Shown here one piece after another: positions 20,766 to 30,500 of a DNA stretch of 64,000 bases. Position 1 is the first letter of the stretch. Every line of letters begins with the position of its first letter. The notes beneath the pieces are model-generated. The model was given only the letters and a program-made list of their open reading frames with translations, was not told where the DNA came from and made no database searches. Origin of the DNA: Rhodospirillaceae bacterium (GTDB taxonomy: Bacteria; Pseudomonadota; Alphaproteobacteria; Rhodospirillales; Rhodospirillaceae); NCBI GenBank assembly GCA_028822445.1, contig JAPKDQ010000001.1:558001-622000 (forward strand), given 5' to 3'. A program made the translations under genes and the position numbers.

Positions 20766-21766
20766 GTGCCCCCCCCTTGAATTGCAGAGAGGTATGGAGC
20801 GCTGGTCCGTTCGGCGATGCGGAGCCTCGCTGAGCGGGATCGCGGGTTGTCGCGCACTTCTCGCTTGCCGGGCGTTATGGCGCGGGTATTCACAAGGCTA
20901 AATGCTGATGACCCACTATTGGCTTTCGGTGCAGGAAGGTGACGCGATGGATTTGGTGACCTGCCACTGCGATCACGAATGAAGGATTTTACGATCCGAT
21001 CTTCCAGAGAATGGAAACTGACAACGGCGAGGCGGCCATTCTCAGTCAGCAATCGCTCTGCGCCACCTAGTCCGCGTTCAAGTTCACCGAGTTCATCGTT
21101 TACGTAGATTCTAAGAGCTTGAAACGTCCGCGTAGCCGGATCGATCCCGTCTTGAGATCGCCTGACTTCGGCTCTGATTGTATCAGCAAGGTGTACTGTT
21201 CTTGAGAAAGGGCGGGATTTACGTGCCTCAACGATCGCCCGTGCAACGCGGCGGGAAAACCTTTCTTCGCCATACTTATATATAATATCAGCGAGCTCGG
21301 ACTCATGCATTGAGTTTACGGCATCCGCGGCGCTCATTCCAGATTGTTCCATGCGCATGTCCAATGGACCGTCGCGTAAGAAAGAGAACCCACGGCTGCG
21401 GTCATCGACCTGCATCGAACTAATGCCGAGATCGAGAGCAATGCCGTCAACGGCGGGCACGCCGTTGTCGATAAGAAGTTCGGCTAAGTTGCCGAAGCGG
21501 CCTTGTAAAAAGTGAAGTCGACCAGGGAAAGAATCCGCTAGAGCTTGGCCGCGTTTTAGGGCCTCAGGGTCACGGTCAATCGCCCATACTTCGCAATCCG
21601 CAGATTGCAGCAGGGCCATCGTATAACCACCGGCACCAAAAGTTCCGTCGACATAGCGTCCGCCATCTTTCGGGTTTAAGCCCTCGATGACTTGGGAGAG
21701 GAGGACGGGAATATGATCTGGGTCTGTAATCGGGGCGGAGGGGGAGGGCGCCACGGGTGCCATCAA
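20762..21766 (-). CDS. rsmH: 16S rRNA (cytosine-1402-N4)-methyltransferase
   Basis: SAM-dependent methyltransferase (formerly MraW) that modifies C1402 in the 16S rRNA decoding site. The 334-residue product has HIPVLLSQVIEGLNP, YVDGTFGAGGYTMALL (SAM loop), IALDLGISSMQVDD, GFSFLRDGPLDMRM and VVSFHSLEDRIVKSFI, all diagnostic. It overlaps mraZ and ftsL by 4 bases each. Confidence 0.97.
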   Translation of the reverse strand: MMAPVAPSPSAPITDPDHIPVLLSQVIEGLNPKDGGRYVDGTFGAGGYTMALLQSADCEVWAIDRDPEALKRGQALADSFPGRLHFLQGRFGNLAELLIDNGVPAVDGIALDLGISSMQVDDRSRGFSFLRDGPLDMRMEQSGMSAADAVNSMHESELADIIYKYGEERFSRRVARAIVEARKSRPFSRTVHLADTIRAEVRRSQDGIDPATRTFQALRIYVNDELGELERGLGGAERLLTENGRLAVVSFHSLEDRIVKSFIRDRSGRSPNPSRHLPAPKANSGSSAFSLVNTRAITPGKREVRDNPRSRSARLRIAERTSAPYLSAIQGGGT

Positions 21767-22224
21767 TCGGCCTCCTTCCTGGCCCTGAGGTGTGCTTCGC
21801 GCTCGGCCATTGCGCGTTCGAACATCTCAGCTTGAACTATTTCGAGCGCAGAGGGGTTCCAAATCTGGAATGTACGACCCTTTCCGACAAAGGCGCCATG
21901 GTCGGAAAGGCTTGCTTTTTTGAGGAAATCAGTGGGCAAAACTATGCGGCCGCCGCCGTCAAAGGGAAGGTCGCGCGCTGATGCAAATATAAGGTGAGCG
22001 ATGGCATCTTCGTCGACACTTGGAATTGGTTCATCTGGCAGTTTTTCGACCATCGCTTCGATCCGGTCGAGACCACAGCCTTCGATGCAGGGTCCAGTAA
22101 GGGCTGGGTAGCAGGTTACGCCACTAAGGGATTTGGTTTGGAGGACAGCACGAAAAGGCGCTGGGACAGATATTCGCCCCTTCGCGTCAATCTTATTCAC
22201 AAAGGTCCCGATGAAGGACTTCAT
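21763..22224 (-). CDS. mraZ: Transcriptional regulator MraZ
   Basis: AbrB-like DNA-binding protein that represses the dcw operon in studied bacteria. The two MraZ half-repeats are visible: FIGTFVNKIDAKGRISVPAPFRAVL near the start and GGRIVLPTDFLKKASLSDHGAFVGKG in the second half. I start it at ATG 22224 (MKSFIGTF, 153 residues, the family length). The frame runs 36 codons further upstream but that part lacks homology, and an alternative ATG at 22242 cannot be excluded. It is the first protein gene after rnpB. Confidence 0.95.
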   Translation of the reverse strand: MKSFIGTFVNKIDAKGRISVPAPFRAVLQTKSLSGVTCYPALTGPCIEGCGLDRIEAMVEKLPDEPIPSVDEDAIAHLIFASARDLPFDGGGRIVLPTDFLKKASLSDHGAFVGKGRTFQIWNPSALEIVQAEMFERAMAEREAHLRARKEAD

Positions 22225-22359
22225 CGCCGGACCACCCCTCATACCCACCAAAAAAATGCCAGAATTCAGGGCCACTTCTTGCGTCCAAAACCCTAGCCAA
22301 AATGGTATTGCATGGGATTTGATGGGCGTCAATGGTACTTAGTAGTGATTTAGCCCATA

Positions 22360-22385
22360 TGTTCCTTATTTGTTCCTTATGTCAA
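22360..22385 (-). promoter_or_regulatory. Candidate dcw promoter with tandem direct repeat
   Basis: On the minus strand a perfect -35 box TTGACA (22380-22385) is followed by two copies of ATAAGGAACA (22371-22380 and 22360-22369) with an 11-base period, about one helical turn. The best -10 box at 18-base spacing is a poor CATATG. A perfect -35, weak -10 and tandem repeat in the spacer suggest a regulated promoter; MraZ itself is a candidate regulator, but the repeat does not resemble the E. coli TGGGN boxes. Confidence 0.45.
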
Positions 22386-22442
22386 GCCGTCTTTTTCAGG
22401 CCTGATCTAGATAGTGTGTGGAATTGGTATTTCTGAGGAAAA

Positions 22443-22821
<379 letters not shown>

Positions 22822-22827
22822 GAAGGC

Positions 22828-22856
22828 TTTTTAGCCTGAATATTTATTAACTTCAA
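22828..22856 (-). promoter_or_regulatory. rnpB: Candidate rnpB promoter
   Basis: TTGAAG (22851-22856) and TAAAAA (22828-22833) are separated by exactly 17 bases on the minus strand. The predicted start falls 7 bases later, at the first base of the RNase P P1 helix. The boxes match consensus at 4 of 6 positions each, so the spacing and the start agreement carry the call. Confidence 0.5.
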
Positions 22857-22860
22857 TGAT

Positions 22861-23595
22861 TCAAGCGTATAACTGGGTTATTGAAGCAATAGCCTTACGT
22901 GTCTTATCGTCGAGCACGCCGGTGACTGTGTTAGGTGTAAACCGGCTCTGAAATGCCGAGATTACGTCCGTTTCGGCGCTCTCTGTATTAAGGATGATGC
23001 TGCCTTTGGCTTCGTTGCCAGGTTGCGCATAGCCAATCGCCGCCAATTTACTCCATACAGACCCATCTAGGTCGCCTGCTTCATATGAGGCGTTTGGCCA
23101 TAAACCAATCCCACACGAAGCAAGTCTTTCCCATGGGAAAAGCTCGCCCGGGTCCATCTTTCGTCCAGGGGCGATGTCAGAGTGGCCGATCACGCCAGTT
23201 CCAGGAATCCGGTATTTAGAGATGAGGCCTCTGTTCAATTCGATCAATGCGGATATTTGAGGTTCTGGGAACGGCCTATAACCAATTTCATGGCCGGGAT
23301 TGACTAGCTCAATTCCCAATGAGGTACTATTCACGTCCGTCTCACTGCGCCAATATGAGACGCCGGCATGCCATGCTCGCTTTTCATCTGCCACGAGGCG
23401 GTAGATTGTTCCATCTTCATCAATAAGATAGTGCGCACTGACGTCATGGGCTGGATCGCAGAGGCGGTCTAGGGCAGCATTGCAGCTTTTCATCCCCGTG
23501 TAATGCAAGACGAGCATTGATATGACGGGCGCGCCGGGTCGTCGGCGTCTTTCACCGAAGCTAGTTGAAGGTCTATCGATGACGCTAATGGACAT
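22861..23595 (-). CDS. N-acetylmuramoyl-L-alanine amidase (AmpD/AmiD type)
   Basis: Amidase_2-family zinc amidase that cleaves the MurNAc-L-Ala bond in wall fragments during recycling or remodelling. Zinc ligands are expected in LVLHYTG, AWHAGVSYW and VIGHSDIAPGRKMDPGELFPW. Residues from about 170 to the end (WSKLAAIGY, ISAFQSRFTPNTVTGVLDDKTRKAI) look like a peptidoglycan-binding domain, giving the longer AmiD-like architecture rather than cytosolic AmpD. No signal peptide is visible. I start it at the second ATG (23595); the frame opens 11 codons earlier within the transporter gene. Confidence 0.88.
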   Translation of the reverse strand: MSISVIDRPSTSFGERRRRPGAPVISMLVLHYTGMKSCNAALDRLCDPAHDVSAHYLIDEDGTIYRLVADEKRAWHAGVSYWRSETDVNSTSLGIELVNPGHEIGYRPFPEPQISALIELNRGLISKYRIPGTGVIGHSDIAPGRKMDPGELFPWERLASCGIGLWPNASYEAGDLDGSVWSKLAAIGYAQPGNEAKGSIILNTESAETDVISAFQSRFTPNTVTGVLDDKTRKAIASITQLYA

Positions 23596-24499
23596 TCGTT
23601 TCTTTACCCGACATTGAAGCACGCGCAATTCGCCATTGAATAATGCCTACTCCCAAAAGAGTAAGCCCGCCACCCGCAAGCTTTTGCAAGGTAAGGGCTT
23701 CATTTAAGACTAATAACCCCGCACCGATGCCAACGATAGGAATGAGCATGCTGAATGGTACCACCGTGTTGATGGGATATTTCTGCATCAAGCCATACCA
23801 CGTGGCATTCGCAATAATGGATGCTGCAATGGCGGTGTAGGCCAAAGCGCCAATGAGTGGCCACCCTGCGTTAGAGATGGCGGCACCTTGTCCGGTTTCC
23901 AAGAGGAATGACAAGAAGAAGACTTGCGGCACGGCAAACAGAGACAACCAGCCAGTAATCGCCAGAGGTTTGATGTCGGGCATACGCTTCACAAGGATAT
24001 TCGACCAAGCCCAAAAGACTGTGCAGGTCACGAGTAAAGCAAATGGTAGCCAAGAGGTGTTGCGTGGTTCTCCAGCTAAAAAGGCGACGCCGATAAACGA
24101 GAGCAGGAGGGCGAGGCTGCGGCGCCAGCCAAAATTCTCTTTAAATACAAGCCACGAAATAAGGATGGAAAAAGGTACGCCTAGCTGCAGCGTTATAGCC
24201 GCTGTTGCGGCATCAACACCCGCAAGCCCAACAAATAAAAGTGCAAAATGACCGGTGCCAAAACAGACTGAGAGTTTGAATAGGCTAGGCCAGTACTTGC
24301 GTTCGACCTGACAAAACGGAACGACCAATATTGAAACAAGCAAGAAACGGAGACCTGTAAAGAACAGTGGAGGTGCGACATCTACTCCAATTTTTCCGGC
24401 GATAAGATTAAAGCCCCAGAGGAGAGCAGCCATAGTGGCAAGAGATGCGTCGCGCGGCGTCATATCAGTGAAGGGCCTATGGAGATCTGGGGCCTTCAT
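23585..24499 (-). CDS. EamA/DMT-family transporter
   Basis: Inner-membrane protein of the drug/metabolite transporter superfamily. The 304-residue sequence has about ten hydrophobic segments arranged as two EamA repeats, beginning TMAALLWGFNLIAGKIGV and, in the second half, VTCTVFWAWSNILVKRMP. EamA proteins export amino acids, nucleotides or other small metabolites; the substrate cannot be read from sequence. Its stop overlaps the amidase start by about 11 bases, so export or recycling of wall-derived compounds is possible but unproven. Confidence 0.85.
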   Translation of the reverse strand: MKAPDLHRPFTDMTPRDASLATMAALLWGFNLIAGKIGVDVAPPLFFTGLRFLLVSILVVPFCQVERKYWPSLFKLSVCFGTGHFALLFVGLAGVDAATAAITLQLGVPFSILISWLVFKENFGWRRSLALLLSFIGVAFLAGEPRNTSWLPFALLVTCTVFWAWSNILVKRMPDIKPLAITGWLSLFAVPQVFFLSFLLETGQGAAISNAGWPLIGALAYTAIAASIIANATWYGLMQKYPINTVVPFSMLIPIVGIGAGLLVLNEALTLQKLAGGGLTLLGVGIIQWRIARASMSGKETNVH

Positions 24500-24552
24500 T
24501 TAACAGGTCTCTACAACCGGCGGCAATCCCGCCGGATTGTGATCAGGGAATG

Positions 24553-25455
24553 TTACGCTGCGCCGGTTGCAAGCGCAGAGGCGTCAGGGGCAAGCGCGGT
24601 TTTGAGTTTTGAAATCGCTCCTGATTCGATCTGGCGAATACGCTCTGCTGTAACGCCATAAATCTTTGCTAAGTATGACAAGGTCTTTGGCTGATCAGTC
24701 AGGTATCGCTTCGTTACGATGTCTCGTTCTCTGGCATCCAGACGTTTAAGCCCGCGATTTAACGCCTCTTTACGAAGGCGCTCAATTTCCTGCCCTGAAT
24801 ATGATTCTTCTGGGGATGGACCGCCATCTGCAATTGTATCCATCATTGTTAGCGTGCTGCCTTCTTCATCTGAAACAGGCTGTTCCAGAGAAGGGTCGAC
24901 CGCAGACATCCGCTGATCCATCGCTACAACGTCTGCCGCTGAGACTTGGAAGCGTTCCGCCAGCACATCGACATCCGCGTCTGTAAGGTAGCGTGACCCT
25001 TCCAGAGTTATCTCTCGTTTGGCACGTTTTAGATTGAAGAAGAGCTTCTTCTTTCCAGCACTGTTCCCGACTTTAATCAAGGACCAGGTCTGCAGAATAA
25101 AGTTCAGGATTGCAGCTCTGACCCACCACCTTGCGTACGTCGAGAATCGGAAACCTTTTTCAGGCTTAAACCGTTCTACAGATTGCATCAGGCCGATGTG
25201 ACCTTCGCTGATCAAATCGTTAACGTTAATGCCATAGCCGCTGAATTTACGAGCGATACGGGGGACAAGCCGCAAATGGCTTTCGATAAGGCGATCTAGG
25301 GCGTCACGCTCGCCGGTTTTCTTCCAGCGTTGAACAAGTTCTCTTTCTTCTTCTATGCCGAGGACCGGAAAAGAGCGCGCGTGGAGCGCGCTTGGTACTG
25401 CTGCCGTGTAATGGATGCCTCCGTCATGAGTGCTTTTTGCGGACTTTTTAGACAT
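24553..25455 (-). CDS. rpoH: RNA polymerase heat-shock sigma factor (sigma-32)
   Basis: Sigma-70-family factor for heat-shock promoters. Region 2 is seen in NDLISEGHIGLMQSVERFKPEKGFRFSTYARWWVRAAI, followed by the RpoH-box-like sequence KKKLFFNLKRAK that separates sigma-32 from other group members. Region 4 is LSYLAKIYGVTAERIRQIESGAISKLK. Length 300. Many alphaproteobacteria carry several rpoH copies, so this may not be the only one. A palindrome lies about 50 bases upstream. Confidence 0.93.
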   Translation of the reverse strand: MSKKSAKSTHDGGIHYTAAVPSALHARSFPVLGIEEERELVQRWKKTGERDALDRLIESHLRLVPRIARKFSGYGINVNDLISEGHIGLMQSVERFKPEKGFRFSTYARWWVRAAILNFILQTWSLIKVGNSAGKKKLFFNLKRAKREITLEGSRYLTDADVDVLAERFQVSAADVVAMDQRMSAVDPSLEQPVSDEEGSTLTMMDTIADGGPSPEESYSGQEIERLRKEALNRGLKRLDARERDIVTKRYLTDQPKTLSYLAKIYGVTAERIRQIESGAISKLKTALAPDASALATGAA

Positions 25456-25753
25456 TTTTCGGCCTTTAACCTCTCATTTTCGAAGTTTAATTTACTAAAA
25501 TAGGACTAAATTAGTCATGTATTAAAGTCAAACTCCTATGAAATTGTCAGTCTGTATACGGAGTGGGTCTTGCTTTTGGATTTCCCAAGGTTTTCTAGGG
25601 TTTCTGGGGTGGTGACGGATTGAGTTCACGGCAACTTGGTCACCGTTGACCCACCTTCTGAAATCCTTAAGTTACGGCTATAGATGCCATCAAGACCTTG
25701 GCTGGATAGAGTGGCTGCCTCGGGACAAAGTACTTAGCGACAGGGATAGATGA
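25456..25753. other. Divergent rpoH / acyl-CoA dehydrogenase intergenic region
   Basis: About 300 bases without a gene between divergent genes. The rpoH-proximal half (25470-25550) is AT-rich and holds the palindrome GACTAAATTAGTC (25504-25516) with a minus-strand TTGACT just upstream. The other half contains an inverted repeat GGTGAC/GTCACC (25611-25616 and 25639-25644) and a weak plus-strand pair, TTCTGA at 25656 and TATAGA at 25679, spaced 17 bases. No RNA gene was recognised. Confidence 0.5.
25504..25516. promoter_or_regulatory. Palindrome upstream of rpoH
   Basis: Perfect 13-base palindrome GACTAA-A-TTAGTC, 49 bases upstream of the rpoH start codon, in a stretch that should contain its promoter. 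Its symmetry fits a dimeric regulator site. No known operator was recognised. Confidence 0.35.
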
Positions 25754-27532
25754 ATGCCGACTTACAACGCTCCCCTTAGAGATATGCGTTTCGTTGCACA
25801 CGAAGTATTTGCCGTTGCGGATACGCTTACGGCCTTGCCTGGATATGAGGATGCATCCGCTGACCTCATCGATGCCGTACTTGAAGAATGCGGAAAGATT
25901 TGTGAGGGCGTGCTGATGCCCATAAACCAAAGCGGTGACGAGGAAGGGTGCCAGTTTAATAACGGCGAAGTGACTACGCCAAAGGGTTTTAAGGAAGCCT
26001 ACAAGCAATTCGCAGAGGGTGGGTGGTGCGGCTTGACCGCGAGCCCAGAATACGGCGGCCAAGGGTTGCCAGAGACACTACAATACATGGTCGATGAGAT
26101 GGTCGGGTCTGCAAACCTTTCATTTGGCTTATATCCAGGGTTGACTCAGGGAACGATCATTTGCCTGACCGTCCATGGCACAGATGATCAGAAGGACACC
26201 TACCTTCCCAAGCTCATCAGTGGTGAATGGCAAGGCACAATGTGTCTGACAGAGCCGCACGCTGGATCAGATCTTGGGCTCCTACTTGCAAAAGCTCAGC
26301 CCAATGATGATGGAACATACGCCATTACGGGAACTAAGATTTTCATCTCTGCTGGCGAACACGACATGACGGATAACTTTGTTCATCTCGTTCTTGCCAG
26401 GTTGCCAGGCGCACCCAAGGGTAGTCGCGGTATTTCTATGTTCTTGGTTCCAAAGTTTTTGCCTAACGATGACGGCACTCTCGGTGAGCGTAATGCTGTC
26501 GGTGCTGGGTCCATTGAGCACAAGATGGGGATGAAGGCCTCAGTCACGTGTGCTATGAATTTTGATGGCGCCAAGGGTTGGCTAATTGGTAGTGAGCACA
26601 AAGGCCTCGCAGGAATGTTCACGATGATGAACAAAGAGCGTTTATTCGTCGGGACGCAGGGAATTTCGCAGGCTGAAACAGCCTATCAGAATGCAACAGC
26701 GTATGCCAAAGACAGGATTCAAGGGCGTGCTGCTGACGGCGCAAAACAACCAGAAAAAGCTGCAGACCCGATTTTAGTTCACCCTGACATTCGCAATAAA
26801 TTGTTGTTTTCGCGTTCAATTATTGAAGCAGAACGTGCGCTTTCGATTTGGACACAAATTAATGTTGATAAGGCGCATGTGCACACAGATGAAAGTGCGC
26901 GCGAGCGTGCCGGCGACATGGAAGCCCTGATGACGCCAATTATAAAGTCGGCGTGTACAGACTTTGGTTCTGAGATCACGAACGCCTGCCTTCAAGTGCT
27001 GGGTGGTCATGGATACATCAGCGAATGGGGGATGGAGCAATTGGTCCGCGACGTTCGCATCACCCAAATTTATGAAGGTACAAATACGATTCAAGCCCTT
27101 GACCTTGTTGGACGTAAACTTGCGCTGCATGATGGGCGTTTGTTTAACGGTTTGATGGATGAAATTGATCAGTCGTTGGAGTCAACGGATGGTCGGAACG
27201 ACCTTTCTGAATTTGTTGTGCCGTTTAAGGGTGCCTTGGATCGCTTGAAGGCGACAACCGAGTGGTTAAAGGCGCATGCGAAAGAAGATCCTAACGCATT
27301 AGGTGCTGCGGCAAATGACTATTTACGTATGTTTGCACTAACCGTGTTTGCGTGGATGTGGGTTCGCATGGCTGAGAAGGCTCTGGATGCGGGCGGCGGC
27401 GAGTTCTACCAAACCAAGCTTCAAGTAGGCCGGTATTTCATGACCCGAGTGTTGCCTGGGGTCGTATCCCTTGATGCTCTAGTTCGTTCCGGTGCTGCAC
27501 CCATAATGTCATTGTCAGAAGAAGCGTTCTAG
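25754..27532 (+). CDS. Acyl-CoA dehydrogenase (AcdA/DmdC-like, C-terminally extended)
   Basis: FAD flavoenzyme oxidising an acyl-CoA to the enoyl-CoA. The 592-residue protein is longer than classical short/medium-chain dehydrogenases (about 380) and belongs to the extended class. Visible motifs: CLTEPHAGSDLG (FAD/substrate loop), YAITGTKIFISAGEHD, the domain region KMGMKASVTCAMNFDGAKGWLIG, and LGGHGYISEWGMEQLVRDVRITQIYEGTNTIQ, where the glutamate of YEGT is the catalytic base. This subgroup includes DmdC, 3-methylmercaptopropionyl-CoA dehydrogenase of DMSP demethylation, but general fatty acid use is equally possible. AGGG upstream supports ATG 25754. Confidence 0.9.
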   Translation: MPTYNAPLRDMRFVAHEVFAVADTLTALPGYEDASADLIDAVLEECGKICEGVLMPINQSGDEEGCQFNNGEVTTPKGFKEAYKQFAEGGWCGLTASPEYGGQGLPETLQYMVDEMVGSANLSFGLYPGLTQGTIICLTVHGTDDQKDTYLPKLISGEWQGTMCLTEPHAGSDLGLLLAKAQPNDDGTYAITGTKIFISAGEHDMTDNFVHLVLARLPGAPKGSRGISMFLVPKFLPNDDGTLGERNAVGAGSIEHKMGMKASVTCAMNFDGAKGWLIGSEHKGLAGMFTMMNKERLFVGTQGISQAETAYQNATAYAKDRIQGRAADGAKQPEKAADPILVHPDIRNKLLFSRSIIEAERALSIWTQINVDKAHVHTDESARERAGDMEALMTPIIKSACTDFGSEITNACLQVLGGHGYISEWGMEQLVRDVRITQIYEGTNTIQALDLVGRKLALHDGRLFNGLMDEIDQSLESTDGRNDLSEFVVPFKGALDRLKATTEWLKAHAKEDPNALGAAANDYLRMFALTVFAWMWVRMAEKALDAGGGEFYQTKLQVGRYFMTRVLPGVVSLDALVRSGAAPIMSLSEEAF

Positions 27533-27551
27533 AAGCGGATCGGGGTCAGTC

Positions 27552-30500
27552 GTGAAACGCATTGGCATTATCGCAGCTGGAGTAATTACCGGTCTTCTGG
27601 CGGTGGTGCTCGTCGCGCCATCTTTTATAGACTGGACCGATTATCGCGATACCTTTGAAAGTCGTTTGGCAACCCTAACGGGGCGAAGTGTATCCCTCGA
27701 GGGTGACGTTAGTCTGGCCCTCCTGCCGCGGCCGTCGTTACAAGTGGCAGGCGTTCAAATCGGCAGTGTCGCGGGCGCTTCTCACTCAGAGTTTGTGCGG
27801 GCTGATGCTGTTGCGGTTAATTTGGCGTTCGGCCCTTTGTTGTCTGGGCGTCTGCAATTTACATCTATCGAAATCATTAATCCGATTGTTAATGCAGAAG
27901 TGCTAGCCGATGGTCGTACGACATGGTCTTTGTCAGCTGCATCTCAGCAAGATCAATTTAGTTTATCCGAAGATGGTGGCGGTGTGGTACTCGACCTTGG
28001 AATCGATAGCCTTACACTGATCGATGGCACGGTCATTTACCGCGACGCTACTGCCGGTACAGAATTCGTATTGAGTGGACTGAACGCGGACGTTCGTGCC
28101 GAGAGTGTGTCTGGTCCCTATGTTGTTGTTGGTGGATTAACGGCTCTCGACCTGCCTTGGAACTTTGACGTCGCAGTTGGCGCCCTGCCAGATGACCAGG
28201 CGAGGTCTGTCATCGCAAAAATTGTCTCTGAAGATGCAGGGATTGCCGTTGATATTTCAGGCCAGTTTAGCCTGAGTGGGGCTGTTCTGAGGGGCGGTGG
28301 GCGAATGTCCGTATCTGGTGACAGTGCTGCCCTTTCGTTCAAAGCGCTGGGGCTTGTTCCAGATAAAATAAATCTTCCAACACCCGTGAACTCGGCGTTC
28401 AGTGTGCAAGGCAAAGTGACGCTTGAAGGGAAGGCAGTTGACGTTGCTGACCTTCAGGTTCTTTTTGGTCGCGCTACAACTGAAGGTACTGCAGCATTGT
28501 CGTTTGGCGATGAGGCTTGGTTTGATTTGGATCTCAGACTCGGTCGTTTAGACCTTAACTCGTGGTTTGAAGGCGCGCTGGGATCACTAGAAAAACACGC
28601 CTCTGTTCGCCGTCTGATAGGCACACCCGCAGCGCATGCCCAAGAAGAGGTCAATCGGCAGCCTTCTAATCTTTCAGCCAATCTATCAGGCAACGTCAAT
28701 TTAAAGGTCGATCTCATTGAATGGCGAGGTCAGGTCATTAGAAACGGGGTCGTGTCCGTCAGTCTCGCAAATTCAGAATTAACGCTGGCTGACGTCGGGG
28801 CTCAATTGCCTGGCAACACGACATTCAATGTTTCGGGTTTTATCCGAGCTGAACAAGGTCAGCCGGTATTTGACTTGGTAACGGCAGCATCATCGAGAAA
28901 CTTGCGTGGCTTCTTAGACTGGATTGATTTCGAACCATCGAGCTCTCTTGTGCCGCCAAGCAGACTAAATGCGCTTGCTCTGACGTCGAATGTGAGCGGG
29001 ACAATAGACAAGCTTACCTTTGACGAGATAGACCTGACTCTCGATACGACGCGGCTTACGGGGGCGATGGTTTACTGGCCCGGAACTGAGTCGCGCATCA
29101 ATCTTGATTTTGAGTTATCAAGGCTTGATCTGGATTCATATTTACCAGCGTTGAGTGAGCGTTTAGCAGTATTGCGGAGTGGCGTGAATGCTGAGAACGG
29201 CGGGGCGGACGCGACGTGGTCACCGACCAGTGACTTTGCTTCCGTACTGTCGGGTATTGAGACTCAGGTGGATATGAGTGTGGGATCAGTGATCATAGCT
29301 GGGAACGTGCTGCGCGATGTTCGGTTGTCTGCTGCTTCTGAGCGTGGAGCTATCTCTGTGACAACTTTTTCGGTAGATGATTTTGTAGGTGCACGGTTAT
29401 CCGCAAGCGGCTCTGTTTCTAATCTAGAGGGCACAGCTAAAGTTGACACTCTTGTGATGGAGTTAGAGGCCCAAGAATTTTTGCGCGTGGGACGATCTTT
29501 AGATCTTAATTTACCTCAGCTGCCATTGCTATCGGGGCCGTTGTCGATAAAGCTCCAATTGAGCGGGACGCTTCAAAATTTATCAGGTACGGCGGACGCT
29601 AGGCTAAGTAATCTCGCAATCTCAGCAGTTGGTAATGTATCGGCGAAGTATCCTGACCTTAGCATGGTCGCGAAAGTGAACCTGAGTCATCCGATGTATC
29701 CTGACCTGATAGCCAGCCTTGGGTACGACCTGCCAGATAGCCCGGTTTCTGTTGCGGCTGTTGCCGCTTCATCAGACATAGCAAGCATGGCGCAGGTATT
29801 TACACTCACAAATGTTGTTTTACGAGCTGGTGAGAATAATCTCACTGCTGAGCTATCTGTTGATTTAAGTGAACCAAGACCATCCGTTACAGGTCTGGTC
29901 AGTATTGGAGCCTTGAACTTAGACGGGCTCTACCCCACTGACCCAATCACTGAATTAACTCAATCGAGTAGAAGCCGTAGTACGAGTGGTTCGGGCGCCG
30001 TTTCAGGTCGTTGGCCTAGTCAACAGATCGACCTATCTGCGATGCAAACCTTTGATGCCTCTATTGATTTGACAGGCAAAAAAATCGCTGGCCGTGGGCT
30101 TGTTATTGAAGAACTGGCGGCACAGATTCGACTAGCCGAAGGCAAGTTAGTGGTCGCGGGCTGGAAGGGACAGATTTTCGGCGGTCCGGCGACCGGAGAC
30201 ATCGCCGTTTCCTTCGACACTAAGCTAGATTTCCAGACGCGTTTCGATATCCAGGATGCGTTAATCGAACGAATGGGTTCTGGCTCTGAGTCATCTGCGT
30301 CTGGAAAGGTGTCGCTACAGGGTAACTTCGCAACTATCGGTGCGAACCAAAGGGACTGGGTGAGCGCATTGTCGGGCAACGGCGCTTTTGAGGCTACAGG
30401 CCTGGATGCGAATGGTGTGGTGGGGCAGGCCCCATTTCTGTTGGCAGCCTGGTCGCCTGCACGCGCACTTAGTCAGCTTGGTGGTTTGCTCGGTGGTGGA

